NCBI GenBank assembly: GCA_014529385.2
Contig: CM043949.1
Coordinates: 147,043,850 to 147,107,849 of the forward strand
Direction of reading: 5' to 3'
Origin: Adiantum capillus-veneris
Lineage: Eukaryota > Streptophyta > Polypodiopsida > Polypodiales > Pteridaceae
DNA length: 64,000 nucleotides
Part shown: positions 1-9,429 of the stretch, one piece after another
How the letters are laid out: each line of letters starts with the position of its first letter
Position numbering within the stretch: position 1 is the first letter of the stretch
Notes under the pieces: generated by a model
The model's input: only the letters and a program-made list of their open reading frames with translations
What the model was told of the DNA's origin: nothing
Database searches by the model: none
Position numbers and translations under genes: made by a program

Positions 1-900
1 TGGATTCTTTTCTTAAAGCCGCCAGAGCCTACCTTCAACGTTTCAAGATTCCGTAGTTTTTTCTTTCGCACATGCGTGCCTAACATTGTCTCTTTGTTTT
101 GTAATGACCGTACCTTTGTTCTCAAGACCTGTGATTCTTGTGTGTGCTGCATTACAGTCTTTTGGTCCTCATGATGCAAGTTTGAAAGTCTTTGAATCTC
201 ATTTGCTTGGTGCTTCACCATGTCTATATAAGTTTCTGATTTGTTGTTTAGAGTTTTATAGTAGCCAAGCAATCCATTCTCTCCATTACCTGCAAAGCTC
301 AATAAGTTAGTGGGATTTGAAGATGCTGGGAAAGCATTTGTCATCAGATTCAATGGATAGAGTGAGCCTTTTGTCCAAATATCTAAGTGTTCTTTCTCCC
401 TTTGCTCCGAGTCTCTCTGTCATGATCGGTGTCACTTTGATGTTAGTTTTGCCTCGCTTACACAGTGGCGTATATTGGGGATCCAGGTCAATCTATAGAT
501 GATAGAAGGGTCTTTTAAGGAGGACATTTGTCGGGGTGGAAGAAGAAGCCATGTGTGCAACAGGGCAAGAATGGGAGGATTTCTTTAAGGTCAGCGCACA
601 AATAGTGAGAGAGTAATGAGAGAGCAGGTTTGGAAGGATACGTCCTATTTCCTTTACTCATACATTCCATGTATAGAAAACTCCCTCCAATTATAGGACG
701 TTCACTAAATGCAACTGAAAACGATTTAGCCTTCAATCATCACGGCCATTATGACACTGTGGCAAGAATCTACTTGTAAGTACACTTTTCGAATGGTTAT
801 TCCAACTTTACATTTGCTTTTACCACACCTATTTTCTAGAGAGAGAATTCAAAATTCTATTTTTCTTAGAAGGCCATCCAAATGACCTCCGAAATTTCCT
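1..900. other. No recognisable gene
   Basis: Only short open frames are present and none resembles a known family. The stretch at about 840-925 resembles, on the minus strand, the gag start of the element at 11.1-11.3 kb (shared sequence around tccaaatgacctcc). It may therefore be retrotransposon debris that abuts the plus-strand gag just downstream. Nothing else is supported. Confidence 0.4.
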
Positions 901-902
901 AA

Positions 903-1529
903 TGGCTTAGGAGGCCTCTTGATGAGACCCCCAAAAGAAGACTCTCTCCCATACGAGAGGAGGAATCCAAAGAACAAGAAAGTAATGAATCCCTAAGTTC
1001 CTTTGAAGATGTGGCTCCACGAAGACGGCGGTTTAGACGATCGCCAACTCCTCCCAAGAGGAAACGGTCAACACACAGTCCTTCTCCTCGTCACTCCGAA
1101 AGGGAAGAGAGGAAACAAAGGAAGAAAAGGTCAAGAAAGAGGCCACCCTCTTCTCCTTCTTCTTCACCTTCCTCCTCTCCCGATGAAAGCTATGGCTATT
1201 CTCCTAGACAATACAAGAGGGGAGGACATCGCAAATCATACCCTACATGGCGCAGATCACAAAAGCTCAAGAAGTTCAAAGAGGGAGGAAAGAGTATCTC
1301 TTTTCTCACCTATGATGGTACCTTTGGTGCCACCGACAAAGTATTGGCCTTCATCCAACAATTTGATGCGGCCTTTGGAGACGAGGGGTTCACGGAGTCT
1401 TCCAAGCTACACCATGTAGCTATGCACTTCCAAAAATCGGCTCGTCAATGGTGGGCTAGCCTTCGTGGCAATGGTGAAGCCCCAAAGACATGGAAAACTC
1501 TACGAGTTTCCATCATGAAGCAAATGTAA
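903..1529 (+). pseudogene. Ty3/gypsy-type gag fragment
   Basis: The open frame runs from just after a TAA at 900-902 to a stop at 1527-1529, with no usable in-frame ATG, so the N-terminus is missing. The first half is an Arg/Ser-rich basic and acidic region (for example APRRRRFRRSPTPPKRKRS). It is followed by a segment typical of plant retrotransposon gag capsid domains, with FIQQFDAAFGDEGF and ARQWWASLRGNG, in the usual order 'F.G....A..F...F......A..W...L'. The frame stops soon after, with no zinc knuckle or pol. An LTR begins about 350 bp downstream, so this is the remnant of a truncated or non-autonomous element. The gag assignment rests on the capsid-like pattern. Confidence 0.7.
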
Positions 1530-1874
1530 ATGCTTTCTTAATGAATAATGATTTTGTCTTATAAGACTAATCCTCTTTTCTGCACAAATTTAAATAGTAT
1601 GCATGCTTAGAATCATGTTTGTGATGACGACGTCACTCAAACACCAAGTAGAATTTTTCACTCTACTTTGGGAGTATGATATGGACTAAAGAGTAGACAT
1701 GCTCGCGGTGGCAGGTACGTCTCCCAAGAACTAAATGGACTAGTCATCCATTCTGGAATGATATCGCAAGGTAAAAAGGGATCCTCTACCCGCTAAGAAA
1801 CGTAGACTAATGACTAAGACTTTATCTCTTCTACCTCATAGTCGAGGACGACTATGATTTCAAGAGAGAGGTAA

Positions 1875-2549
1875 TTTCATAAAATCTAATATCTAACCAA
1901 CCCAAATGATTTTCTCATATTAAACTGATCATTTAATGTGGGAGAATAAACAAGAAGAAGGGTTAGAATATAGACACGTGTTTATGGATCTGTCTCAACA
2001 CGAGGCCAAGGTTAAACGGTGTCCAAATGAGAGATGGTATGTTGAAGAGCAATGCTACCTAATGGAGCTTAAAGACCATAGGGTTAGCTTCATTAAAGAA
2101 CTCCAAAAGTTAGTGTTCAAAAGTCCTTTGACCTTAGGCAAGCTAGGGCTGACCTTGAGGTGAGAATCCTACCCAAGTATGAGGTGCTTGTTGGCTTGCT
2201 AAGCGTTAGTCGGAACCTTACCCAAAAGGTTGAAGAATTTCTCACATGTTTAAATGACTAAAGTTCTTGAAGTGTTCAATTCAAACATAACTCTCAAGAG
2301 GCATGAATGTTTCCATGCTTGACTAGACTAATTGAAGTATTCCATTCAACCAAATGACTTAATAAGCATAAAAGACACATGTTCAAATTATCCTCCACAT
2401 GTGGCCCTCATGATGTGTTTGAATGCTATTGGATAGGTTTTAACAGGGTCCAATGAGAATTTAGATATATAAAAATAATTAATTAAGTTCTTTCTCTCAA
2501 AGAGAAAAAAGAAGACACATGTCCAAATGAAAGAATAAAATAATACAAA

Positions 2550-2611
<62 letters not shown>

Positions 2612-3329
2612 GTGGACCAAGCATGAGAGGGGGGGTATACTCTCCCACACACACACACACACAAACACATTCTCTCATTGTGTGGAGTGCAAAGTGCAAG
2701 CGCTACATCTCCTTCTCCAAGCTTGTTGAGAAGTGGAGAGCCTACACCAACAATCTTGGCTATGGAATGAAAATCCAACCAAGAACATGCTTCAATGCTT
2801 ATGCTTTTCATATTCTTCATCTTCATTACTATGCTATTATGATATGCTAAGCAAGAAGAGTGATGATAAGTGAGGAACTATTTCTTTCTCCTATGGATGA
2901 TTCTTCTTCCTCTTCCCTACCCTCATTCCCCGCTAGCTCTCTGTGCCTTTGAAGGCGTTTGAGGCTTTGGGATAGTTAATGTTTTTTGCAAATTTTATGT
3001 TAAGCTCGTGATGCATGAAGCTTTCCATCTTCATAGCATCGCCATGGTCACAAGAAACACAAAAATTGTATTGTAACAAGTCTCTCTTGATGGGAGAATC
3101 TATGATACAAACGCCTTTTGGAGGGGGGACCGGCTCCAAGTAAATCCGGTCCTCAACTATTGTCACGTTCTCTAATACTCTCTCTCTTGCAAAAGTATTG
3201 TTCATGCCAAGTTAATTACATACCATGTTTATGTTGGTACCATCAATTAAGTTCACCCTCCATTTTCTCAAAGTAATCTCACAAAAATGCTCACTCTAAT
3301 TCTCTTAATTCGGCTATTCTCAAAGTTCG
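1875..3329 (+). repeat. LTR of a gypsy-like element, plus orientation
   Basis: This block matches 11754-13174 in the opposite orientation over its whole length, including both ends, an internal (GA)n/(CA)n stretch and a shared pseudo-ORF (ERWYVEEQCYLMEL). The other copy starts TGTCATAAAATC and ends AAGTTCA next to a primer-binding site, which defines the LTR limits. Here the ends are eroded to TTTCATAAAATC and AAGTTCG. A purine-rich tract (caagagagagg) sits just upstream at about 1861-1871, as expected for a 3' LTR. It follows the gag fragment at 903-1529. Confidence 0.75.
2556..2664. repeat. (GA)n and (CA)n microsatellites
   Basis: An uninterrupted GA run occupies about 2558-2609 inside the LTR, followed by a short CA run at about 2646-2663. 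The inverted LTR copy has a much shorter CT run at the same place (about 12480-12503), so the array length has diverged between the copies. Confidence 0.9.
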
Positions 3330-3334
3330 CAGGC

Positions 3335-4015
3335 CATTTCCATTACAACAGCTACCCACTTGGGTATACATGATGCAACATGTCCTTGTTGCAAAGGGCA
3401 TTTGGAAATGTGTGAAAATTAATGATGTGAGACCTGGTTCCGTCAATATAGATTTTGTGGATAATGGTGCAGGTTCTAGAAGATCTACATGGACATTGGG
3501 GTCTTAAGGATGTGAAAGCTTATGCATTAATTGCGCTTTCCATTAGGCATTACATTACTCCATACATTTATTCAGCAGGAACATCAAAACAAGCGTGGGG
3601 TAGGCTAGCTTCTTTATGAAAGCACAAATCTGGCAATTTTTTCTTACCTTGGTATGGAGCTAGAGTCTAAGGTTATGCACGAGGAGGATGATATGAATGT
3701 AATTCTTACGCGGATTATAGATCACAATGAGTAGTGAATTGCCATTAGTGAGATCATTCCTAACAATACTCGTGTAGATATTTCTTGATGCTTTGGAAGA
3801 TTCTTATCAGAATGTTGTCTCTACCTTAGGATTGGGATAGAGAATAAACCGGATGATATGAATTTTGATGGACTTGTCCTTGTATTTTTGCAATAGGCCC
3901 AATCTAGATAACATAGGGCTAAGTAGTGCACTATGGAAGAGGCAGTTTTGGCTGCACAACACAAGAAGAATGCTGCTATTGTCACTTCTAATGCTTCTAA
4001 GGTAGCATGCATACT
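3335..4015 (+). pseudogene. Ty1/copia-like gag remnant
   Basis: Translated pieces in shifting frames give a UBN2-type copia gag. They include a segment like LGYMMQHVLVAKGIWK, then AYALIALSIRHYITPYIY followed by SKQAWGRL, then LESKVMHEEDDMNVILTRI, and DALEDSYQNVVSTL. Several stops and frameshifts interrupt the chain. The same gag family recurs on the minus strand at 39.8-40.3 kb and 44.4-44.6 kb (the segment LLAYMMKQVLVPKGVWNIVH is clearly related). It is a decayed fragment; no protease or polymerase follows. Confidence 0.65.
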
Positions 4016-4253
4016 CCCATAGTCAAATTTTTCTCTTTTAAGCTTTTTTCCCTCTCCTATAAGAGAAGAAACCCGAGGTCAAGTTGTGCAAAGAGATATA
4101 GAGAGAGGTTGTGTGTGTGTGGAAGGCAGTGAATTGAGCATGTGCTGATTGATTGGTGTTGTTTGTGTTAGTGCATCGAGCATGTGCGTATGGTTGTGTG
4201 CAAACGGTGGTTTGCCTGTGGATTGTGTCAACAAGTGTTGAAGGTGAACTCTA

Positions 4254-4938
4254 GTGGATTGGGGTGTGGGCTATAGAGAGGCATTTATTTGGGTTCCGGG
4301 TGTGTTCCCCTTTCCCCCTCTCCAACTCTATACCTTTGAGGACATCCCAATCTTCTTTGGGAATTTAGAAGAAGATGTTGATGATTTTCTTGCTGATATA
4401 AAAAATGGACTCCATCACGATGTTAAAAGAACCTACCATCAGGAAAGTGTTTTTTTCAAGGAATCATCTCCTTTACCATATTTCTTTCCTTCTACTTTGA
4501 CAAATATTGAAGATGATGTTTATTTTCCAACTGATGATTCAAGTGCTAAAGTGTATGATAGAGATTCAAATGTGGCATCTCTTTCTCTTACATTCATCAC
4601 AAACCTACAACAATCAGTACAAGATATCTCAAACGGTGTTGAGGATGATTTGACGATGGATACATCCAACCTTTTTGGCGGATGACCAATTTCTAGTTAG
4701 AGCAGGCGAAGTTTTTGTGCAATGTGACTCAATGGATAATGAAGATCTTAAAGGTAACTTTGATCCTAAGGAAAATTCTGATAGTGTTTCTTGTTTAACA
4801 CTAGTTTGGTACCTAGACATTGAAATGTCCTGTGGACATTATAATGTCCTAGAACTTGGAAAAAATATAGGTCATTTCTATGCTCCAAACAATGTCAAAT
4901 GGATTTTTCTAGGAAAGCTACCAATGGAAAAAATTTAA
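4254..4938 (+). CDS. Unidentified acidic ORF pair, possibly retroelement-derived
   Basis: Two overlapping open frames (about 4254-4685 and 4675-4938) read as one acidic product if a frame change lies near 4675. The first begins after a proline-rich patch with YTFEDIPIFFGNLEEDVDDF, a region rich in Asp/Glu. The second holds DDQFLVRAGEVFVQCDSMDN and LELGKNIGHFYAPNNVKWIF. I do not recognise the family. The position between a copia gag remnant and a minus-strand primer-binding site suggests retroelement origin, but that is only context. Confidence 0.3.
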
Positions 4939-5193
4939 ATATGCAAGAACAAGCCATTTTTTATATATAAAAATGTTTTTACAACTTAAATGGACACGTC
5001 GCCTATTTTTATCCTACCAACTCATATTGAATGGTTTTTTTCATAGGCCAATTGAATTTTGTTTGTTACAATACTTTATTGTGTTGCCTCTGCTAAAATG
5101 GGCACTCAGGAGTCTCTACTAAATGGCAATCATTTATAACGCATTTTGCTCTGCCTGTTTAGGAGTCAATAGCGTGTTGAAATGCACCGCTTG

Positions 5194-5585
5194 GGCTCTG
5201 ATACCACTATTGGGTCACCGTGGCTATGGAAGATGCTATCGGTGCATAGCCATGGCAGGAGAAAGCTAGAGAACAAGCTGGAAAGAATGAGAGCAAAGAA
5301 AAAAACATGTTATATTTGAAATTGAAGCTTTTATATATAGAATTGGACTAATTGGACTAACCACCCTTTTTACCATGCAAACTCCAAAATAAACGGTGGT
5401 CTTTATCAGTTTGTGATAGGGTAGCTTCCCACACGGTTTAGACCGGGCTTGAGACCCAAAAATATTCCCTTTTTTTTAGAACATCTTAGCCACACAATGG
5501 CCAAAAGTGGATGGTGGATAATTGGCTGGTGGACTCTCATGTGAGAGGGAAACCCATAGAGGTCCCTTGGCATCTATAAATGGAG
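5194..5585 (-). repeat. Primer-binding site and LTR fragment, minus strand
   Basis: The displayed strand has gctctgatacca at about 5196-5207, the reverse complement of the initiator-Met tRNA primer-binding site. An LTR on the minus strand would therefore begin just to its right. The LTR body is not matched elsewhere in the window. A separate TATA-like tataaat at 5575-5581 reads on the plus strand, so a second LTR relic of opposite orientation may adjoin. Confidence 0.45.
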
Positions 5586-5768
5586 GCCTCTTCTACACAT
5601 GATGGAAAATTTGGAAGTGCAAGCAAGAGAAAAGATTAGGTGAGATGACCATTGAGGGATTCTAAGCTCTTCGTAAATCACTTTAAATTTGAAGTATAAA
5701 GTTAGTGAGTGGCTACTTGCCCGTGGATGTATCGCATGCTTGGTTGAACCACGTATATCTCTTGTATG

Positions 5769-5770
5769 CA

Positions 5771-5811
<41 letters not shown>

Positions 5812-5812
5812 T
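5769..5812. repeat. (CT)n microsatellite
   Basis: CT/TC dinucleotide run with one interruption. It lies downstream of the TATA-like motif in the putative LTR relic. Confidence 0.85.
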
Positions 5813-6491
5813 GTTTATGTTATATCTCTCTCCAATAAGTACATCACTCTAATTGCTACTTAGCAACCCTTAATCCTATCATCAAGCACATAGGCAATCG
5901 ATCTATGTGAAATTTGTCAAGTACATATATTAAGGTGGATATATTAGGCTTGCATTCGTGATGAAGGTGAGAGCATCATGTGCAGCCACACTAATCACAA
6001 CTAGGAGACTCAATGCACAAAGAGAATAAACACAAATTGGATTGATTATTGAACTAGAGTGCTTAGTACATAGTGAGCCATTATATAGGCTTCTGGAGGG
6101 AGCTTTGAATGACATCATAAATGATGGTAGACATCAAGATCACTCCAAATATCTTCTAGGTCGTGCATGCCTCTCCATGACTGTATATGTGTGGGTGTGC
6201 GTACCATGTGGAGTCAATCCAAGTATCAAATAAAAGTGGTAGGCAAATCTAATAGGCAGATAAATTGAATCTAAACATAATGGAGTAAGGGGAGAGCTCC
6301 ATGGTGTGGGATTAGGCACAAATCCTTAAAATCCTCCCCTTTTGTATTTGAGCACATCAAAATGTCAAAGATACCTTCTAGTGGGGTCTAAGTCTCCCAT
6401 TGTCTAGATAGTTGTACAAAAAGAGTGCCTCTCATAGAGAGTGGTGGCAGTAGGGTGTAGGAAAAAATATATCTTTTTCTCTTTCAGTGTA

Positions 6492-7325
6492 ATGGCAAGA
6501 ACCAAGGCAGCAACAAGGAAGTCACAGAAAGGACCAGGGCTTGCAAAGAAAGCATGTGGAAGGTCTGCTAGTAAGAAGAAAACTTCAGGTAAACCAATGA
6601 AGATATTGAAGGGCCCAAGAATAAAGAATATTCAAAGAAACATGGGTTTATTTAGGGAGATCAGGAAAGCTCAAAAATGTATTGAGCTTTGTGTCCCTAA
6701 ACTTCCTTTTCAAAGAGCAGTGAGACAAATCTGTGAGGAAGCATGTGCTGGTACAATGAGGTGGAAGGCAGTTGCCCTGCTGTGTCTTCAAGAAGCAGCA
6801 GAAGATTTTCTTTTGGAATATTTTAATGATATTACCATTGTTGCTGCTCATGCTCACCGTGTGAGAATAATGGACAAGGACAGTGAGACTCTTAAGAGAG
6901 TGCGTTGGAGATACGATAAGCTCCTTATCCCTAATGATTTTATTGATCCCAAAATGAAAGATATACTCCTAATACCACCAAGCCACCGAGTTCAAGGGGT
7001 TAAGATTCATGAGGTTACTCATGAGGTGAACACAAGAGCCATAGCTGAGCAAGAAGAGAGACGTCACATTGAAGCAGAGAAATTAAAGAGTATACAGTCT
7101 GCTGCTGCTGATGAAGAGGCCCAGAGGAGGAATTATGGGCAAGTTACCACAGAGCTAAATGAAAGAAACAATGATTTTTTACACTCCATGACAGAGGGAC
7201 TGTTAGCAAGCATTCCCCTTGCTGATGGCAGTAGGCAATTAGCACTGGACTCTGTTGATATTGGGATATTGAAAGATCCAAATGCACAAATTACCGAATC
7301 TATTGTTTATGTATGCCTAAAGTAA
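6492..7325 (+). CDS. Histone H3/CENP-A-like domain with C-terminal coiled-coil extension (first part of a fusion locus)
   Basis: The frame from ATG 6492 begins MARTKAATRKS, which keeps the H3 tail spacing (R2, K4, R8, K9, S10). A Lys-rich stretch about five residues longer than canonical H3 leads into a histone fold: LFREIRKAQKCIEL, then KLPFQRAVRQI, then MRWKAVALLCLQEAAEDFLL, then AHAHRVRIMDKD. The RW and LQEAAEDFL features of helix 2 recall CENH3/CENP-A more than H3.1. Unlike any ordinary H3, the chain runs on for about 140 residues with an Ala/Glu/Arg-rich, coiled-coil-like segment (EVNTRAIAEQEERRHIEAEK). A pyrimidine tract ending in cag lies just before the ATG, and a gtaagt donor follows at about 7322. 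Whether it is expressed is unknown; H3-like similarity is clear by eye. Confidence 0.72.
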   Translation: MARTKAATRKSQKGPGLAKKACGRSASKKKTSGKPMKILKGPRIKNIQRNMGLFREIRKAQKCIELCVPKLPFQRAVRQICEEACAGTMRWKAVALLCLQEAAEDFLLEYFNDITIVAAHAHRVRIMDKDSETLKRVRWRYDKLLIPNDFIDPKMKDILLIPPSHRVQGVKIHEVTHEVNTRAIAEQEERRHIEAEKLKSIQSAAADEEAQRRNYGQVTTELNERNNDFLHSMTEGLLASIPLADGSRQLALDSVDIGILKDPNAQITESIVYVCLK

Positions 7326-7399
7326 GTGCTCATCTCTACCTTTAAGATCTTTCTTTGTTGGTACTTGGCCTCTAATTAAATCCTTGTTTGTGATTGTAG

Positions 7400-7960
7400 C
7401 TTAATAAAGATCCATCTCCCTCAAGAAACCCAAAATGAAATTTATATTTTAGATCCACAAATGTTTGTGCCACTCCGAATAAAGAACACCCCTCATGGCA
7501 CATTGGAGAGATGGTTTATCCACTGTCCAATGCTCAAGGTGACAACACTAGTGTTGCCATACGAATCAGCAAATCATTGGAGCCTTATATGCATAGAATT
7601 GGACAAACAAGTGGTATGGACTATCAGCTCCATACAAGCAACACATTCAGAGATAAGAGTGTAAGTGTTGATAAAACCTTTAGTGTTTATTTGGGGTATG
7701 GTTGATGATCTAAATATTGTTAATAATAAATAACCTTCACTGTTTACAAATGTATAAAAAGATTACTTCATGTCTATGGAAAACTCTATGGAAATCATGA
7801 ACTGTACAAGTCCACCTTTAAAGCTGTCAAAGTGCCTAATCAGACATATCCAAATTCCTATGGTTGGAGATGTCTTATCCATGCAGAGTTTATACTCTAG
7901 AGTTTTTTTGCTCTTCATCCATTTATGTCAAAGGTATTTCCTTGTTATGGTATGGACCAA
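7400..7960 (+). CDS. Ulp1/SENP-like cysteine protease region (exons of the H3-like locus, possibly broken)
   Basis: After an acceptor (gattgtag, ending at 7399) the frame reads ILDPQMFVPLRIKN and then YESANHWSLICIELDKQVVW. The NHWSLICI segment matches the catalytic-His motif of C48 (Ulp1/SENP) proteases. A second block at about 7770-7900 contains VPNQTYPNSYGWRCLIHAEF, which resembles the Gln...Cys end of the Ulp1 catalytic domain, with YGWRC in place of the usual DCG. The middle Asp is not evident. The frame does not join cleanly to the H3 exon with the obvious splice sites, and a stop lies in the last block at about 7898. Either the exon boundaries differ or this part is decaying. Confidence 0.5.
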
Positions 7961-8152
7961 CATTAGTGCTATTATTAATTAAAGTATTGACCACAAGTTA
8001 ACCTAATTTTGCAGAATGCTCTGGAAAATTATACATTGGAATATTTACAAAGGTACCGCGCTTCAATGATTCAACATCTACTATCTCTTTCAACCCCAAG
8101 AATTTTAGATGCAGAAGACAGTTTTGTCAACGACCATATTATAACTTGAACA

Positions 8153-8618
8153 ATGACCGATGAAGAGGTAGTCAGGCCAGTTTCCAACACCCTAAACCAA
8201 ATTCCTCAAACTGACCCCATATTAGAGGAAAAGACACAGGTAAGCTTTGCAGTTGGAGCGGCTGAATCCGAAGTTGGGGTTGAGCAATGTGAAGTAGACC
8301 AAGCCCCTGAAAATACAGAAGTAAAATGCTCCTCAGCGACGAAGAATGCAACAGAGGTTCTAAGCCAAGCAGAGGAGGATAAGGGAGTGCCAGGGGAGGA
8401 GGCCAATATAGAGGAGGAGGCCAATATTGCAAATCAAGGTGAGAAACAGACAACATAACAGGTTAACCATTCGGCCATGGAAACGCAAGAGTTCTGCACA
8501 AGCACAAGAGGTGGATACCCTTGGCAATACACAAGGAAACATCGACACTCAACAACAAAATGTCAACATTAGAAATGACCAGTATGAACTCTTACTTCAA
8601 GTAGATAAGGTTGTTCCG
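8153..8618 (+). CDS. Acidic linker exons of the fusion locus
   Basis: The open frame from ATG 8153 encodes a Glu-rich, low-complexity segment (MTDEEVVRPVSNTLNQIPQT, then repeated EEANI units). A second frame then gives NRLTIRPWKRKSSAQAQEVD and ends VDKVVP at 8618. There a donor (ccg|gtaata) is in phase 0 with the next exon. Possible internal donors (cacag|gtaagc at about 8238; caag|gtgaga at about 8438) mean the exact exon structure here is unsettled. The part looks like a flexible linker with a basic patch; no enzyme motif is visible. Confidence 0.45.
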
Positions 8619-8694
8619 GTAATATCCATTGTACTTAAATAATAAATGCTTTTTTGTTTCTAACTACTTATATGTATGCACACAATGATTGCAG

Positions 8695-9276
8695 ACACTG
8701 ATTATCTTGGATCTCAATGGATTGCTACTGCTACGACAAGCGTACAATGTACATACAGAGTTCTCCGATTTACGTAGTTTTCGCTTGGGAAATGTCAGAG
8801 TATTAATTCGACCAGACACAAAGGAATTTTTGAATTTTTTGATTCCAAGGTTTAGGGTTGTTATCTGGTCTTCAATGCAGGCCCATAACCTGAATCCCCT
8901 TGTTTCCATAGTTTGTAATTTGACTGAAATTCAGAGATCGGCTTTTTATTTTGTGTATAGTCAAAGAAATTGTAATACCTTTACGGGACATTTCCACCCA
9001 ACTAAAGCTAATGTACCACTTTTCTACAAGCCCTTTGAGCAGATCAATGTACCTTATGATGCTTTCAACACTTTGTTGATTGATGACACACCACATAAGG
9101 GTTTACTTAATCCCTCCGGCACTACTATATCCCCACCTTCGTTTGAAGGGCATCTTCACGATTTTTACCTAGAGGACATTTTGGTCCTATACCTGCAAGC
9201 AATGTACTTAAGCCCATTGAGCACATCGGAATTTGTACTTACAAATGTACTTAGTAATTCATTGATTATACCTTAA
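8695..9276 (+). CDS. HAD-superfamily FCP1/NIF-like domain (DLNG type), last exon of the fusion locus
   Basis: The exon begins after the acceptor attgcag (ends 8694) and joins in phase 0 to the linker exon (VDKVVP then TLIILDLNGLLLL). The motifs are those of the plant DLNG-type FCP1/NIF-related HAD proteins. The nucleophile motif is DLNG, with Asn in place of the second Asp of classic DxDx(T/V) phosphatases. It is followed by RPDTKEFLNFL, FRVVIWSSM (motif II), and FNTLLIDDTPHKGLLNPSGT (the acidic motif with a conserved 'K.LLNP'), then a C-terminal block FYLEDILVLYLQAM. Length and motif order fit a complete HAD domain of about 190 residues ending at TAA 9276. Likely role: phosphoprotein phosphatase-like, possibly nuclear; activity unproven. 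Confidence 0.68.
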   Translation, partial: TLIILDLNGLLLLRQAYNVHTEFSDLRSFRLGNVRVLIRPDTKEFLNFLIPRFRVVIWSSMQAHNLNPLVSIVCNLTEIQRSAFYFVYSQRNCNTFTGHFHPTKANVPLFYKPFEQINVPYDAFNTLLIDDTPHKGLLNPSGTTISPPSFEGHLHDFYLEDILVLYLQAMYLSPLSTSEFVLTNVLSNSLIIP

Positions 9277-9312
9277 ATTGATACTGTGTATCTGTCTATG
9301 TGTCTTGAATAC

Positions 9313-9358
<46 letters not shown>
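9313..9358. repeat. (GA)n microsatellite
   Basis: Uninterrupted GA run about 40 bp after the stop codon of the HAD-like exon, between two apparently convergent coding regions. Confidence 0.9.
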
Positions 9359-9360
<2 letters not shown>

Positions 9361-9429
9361 TTGAGAAAACACTTGATATTAAGATTAAACTAATAAAAAA
9401 TATTACATTTCATTGAAGCCATTCAGGGA

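Noticed and set aside
2388-2850. Several overlapping ORFs rich in Ser-Leu or His-Thr repeats
   Set aside because: They are translations of the (GA)n and (CA)n microsatellites in an LTR, not genes.
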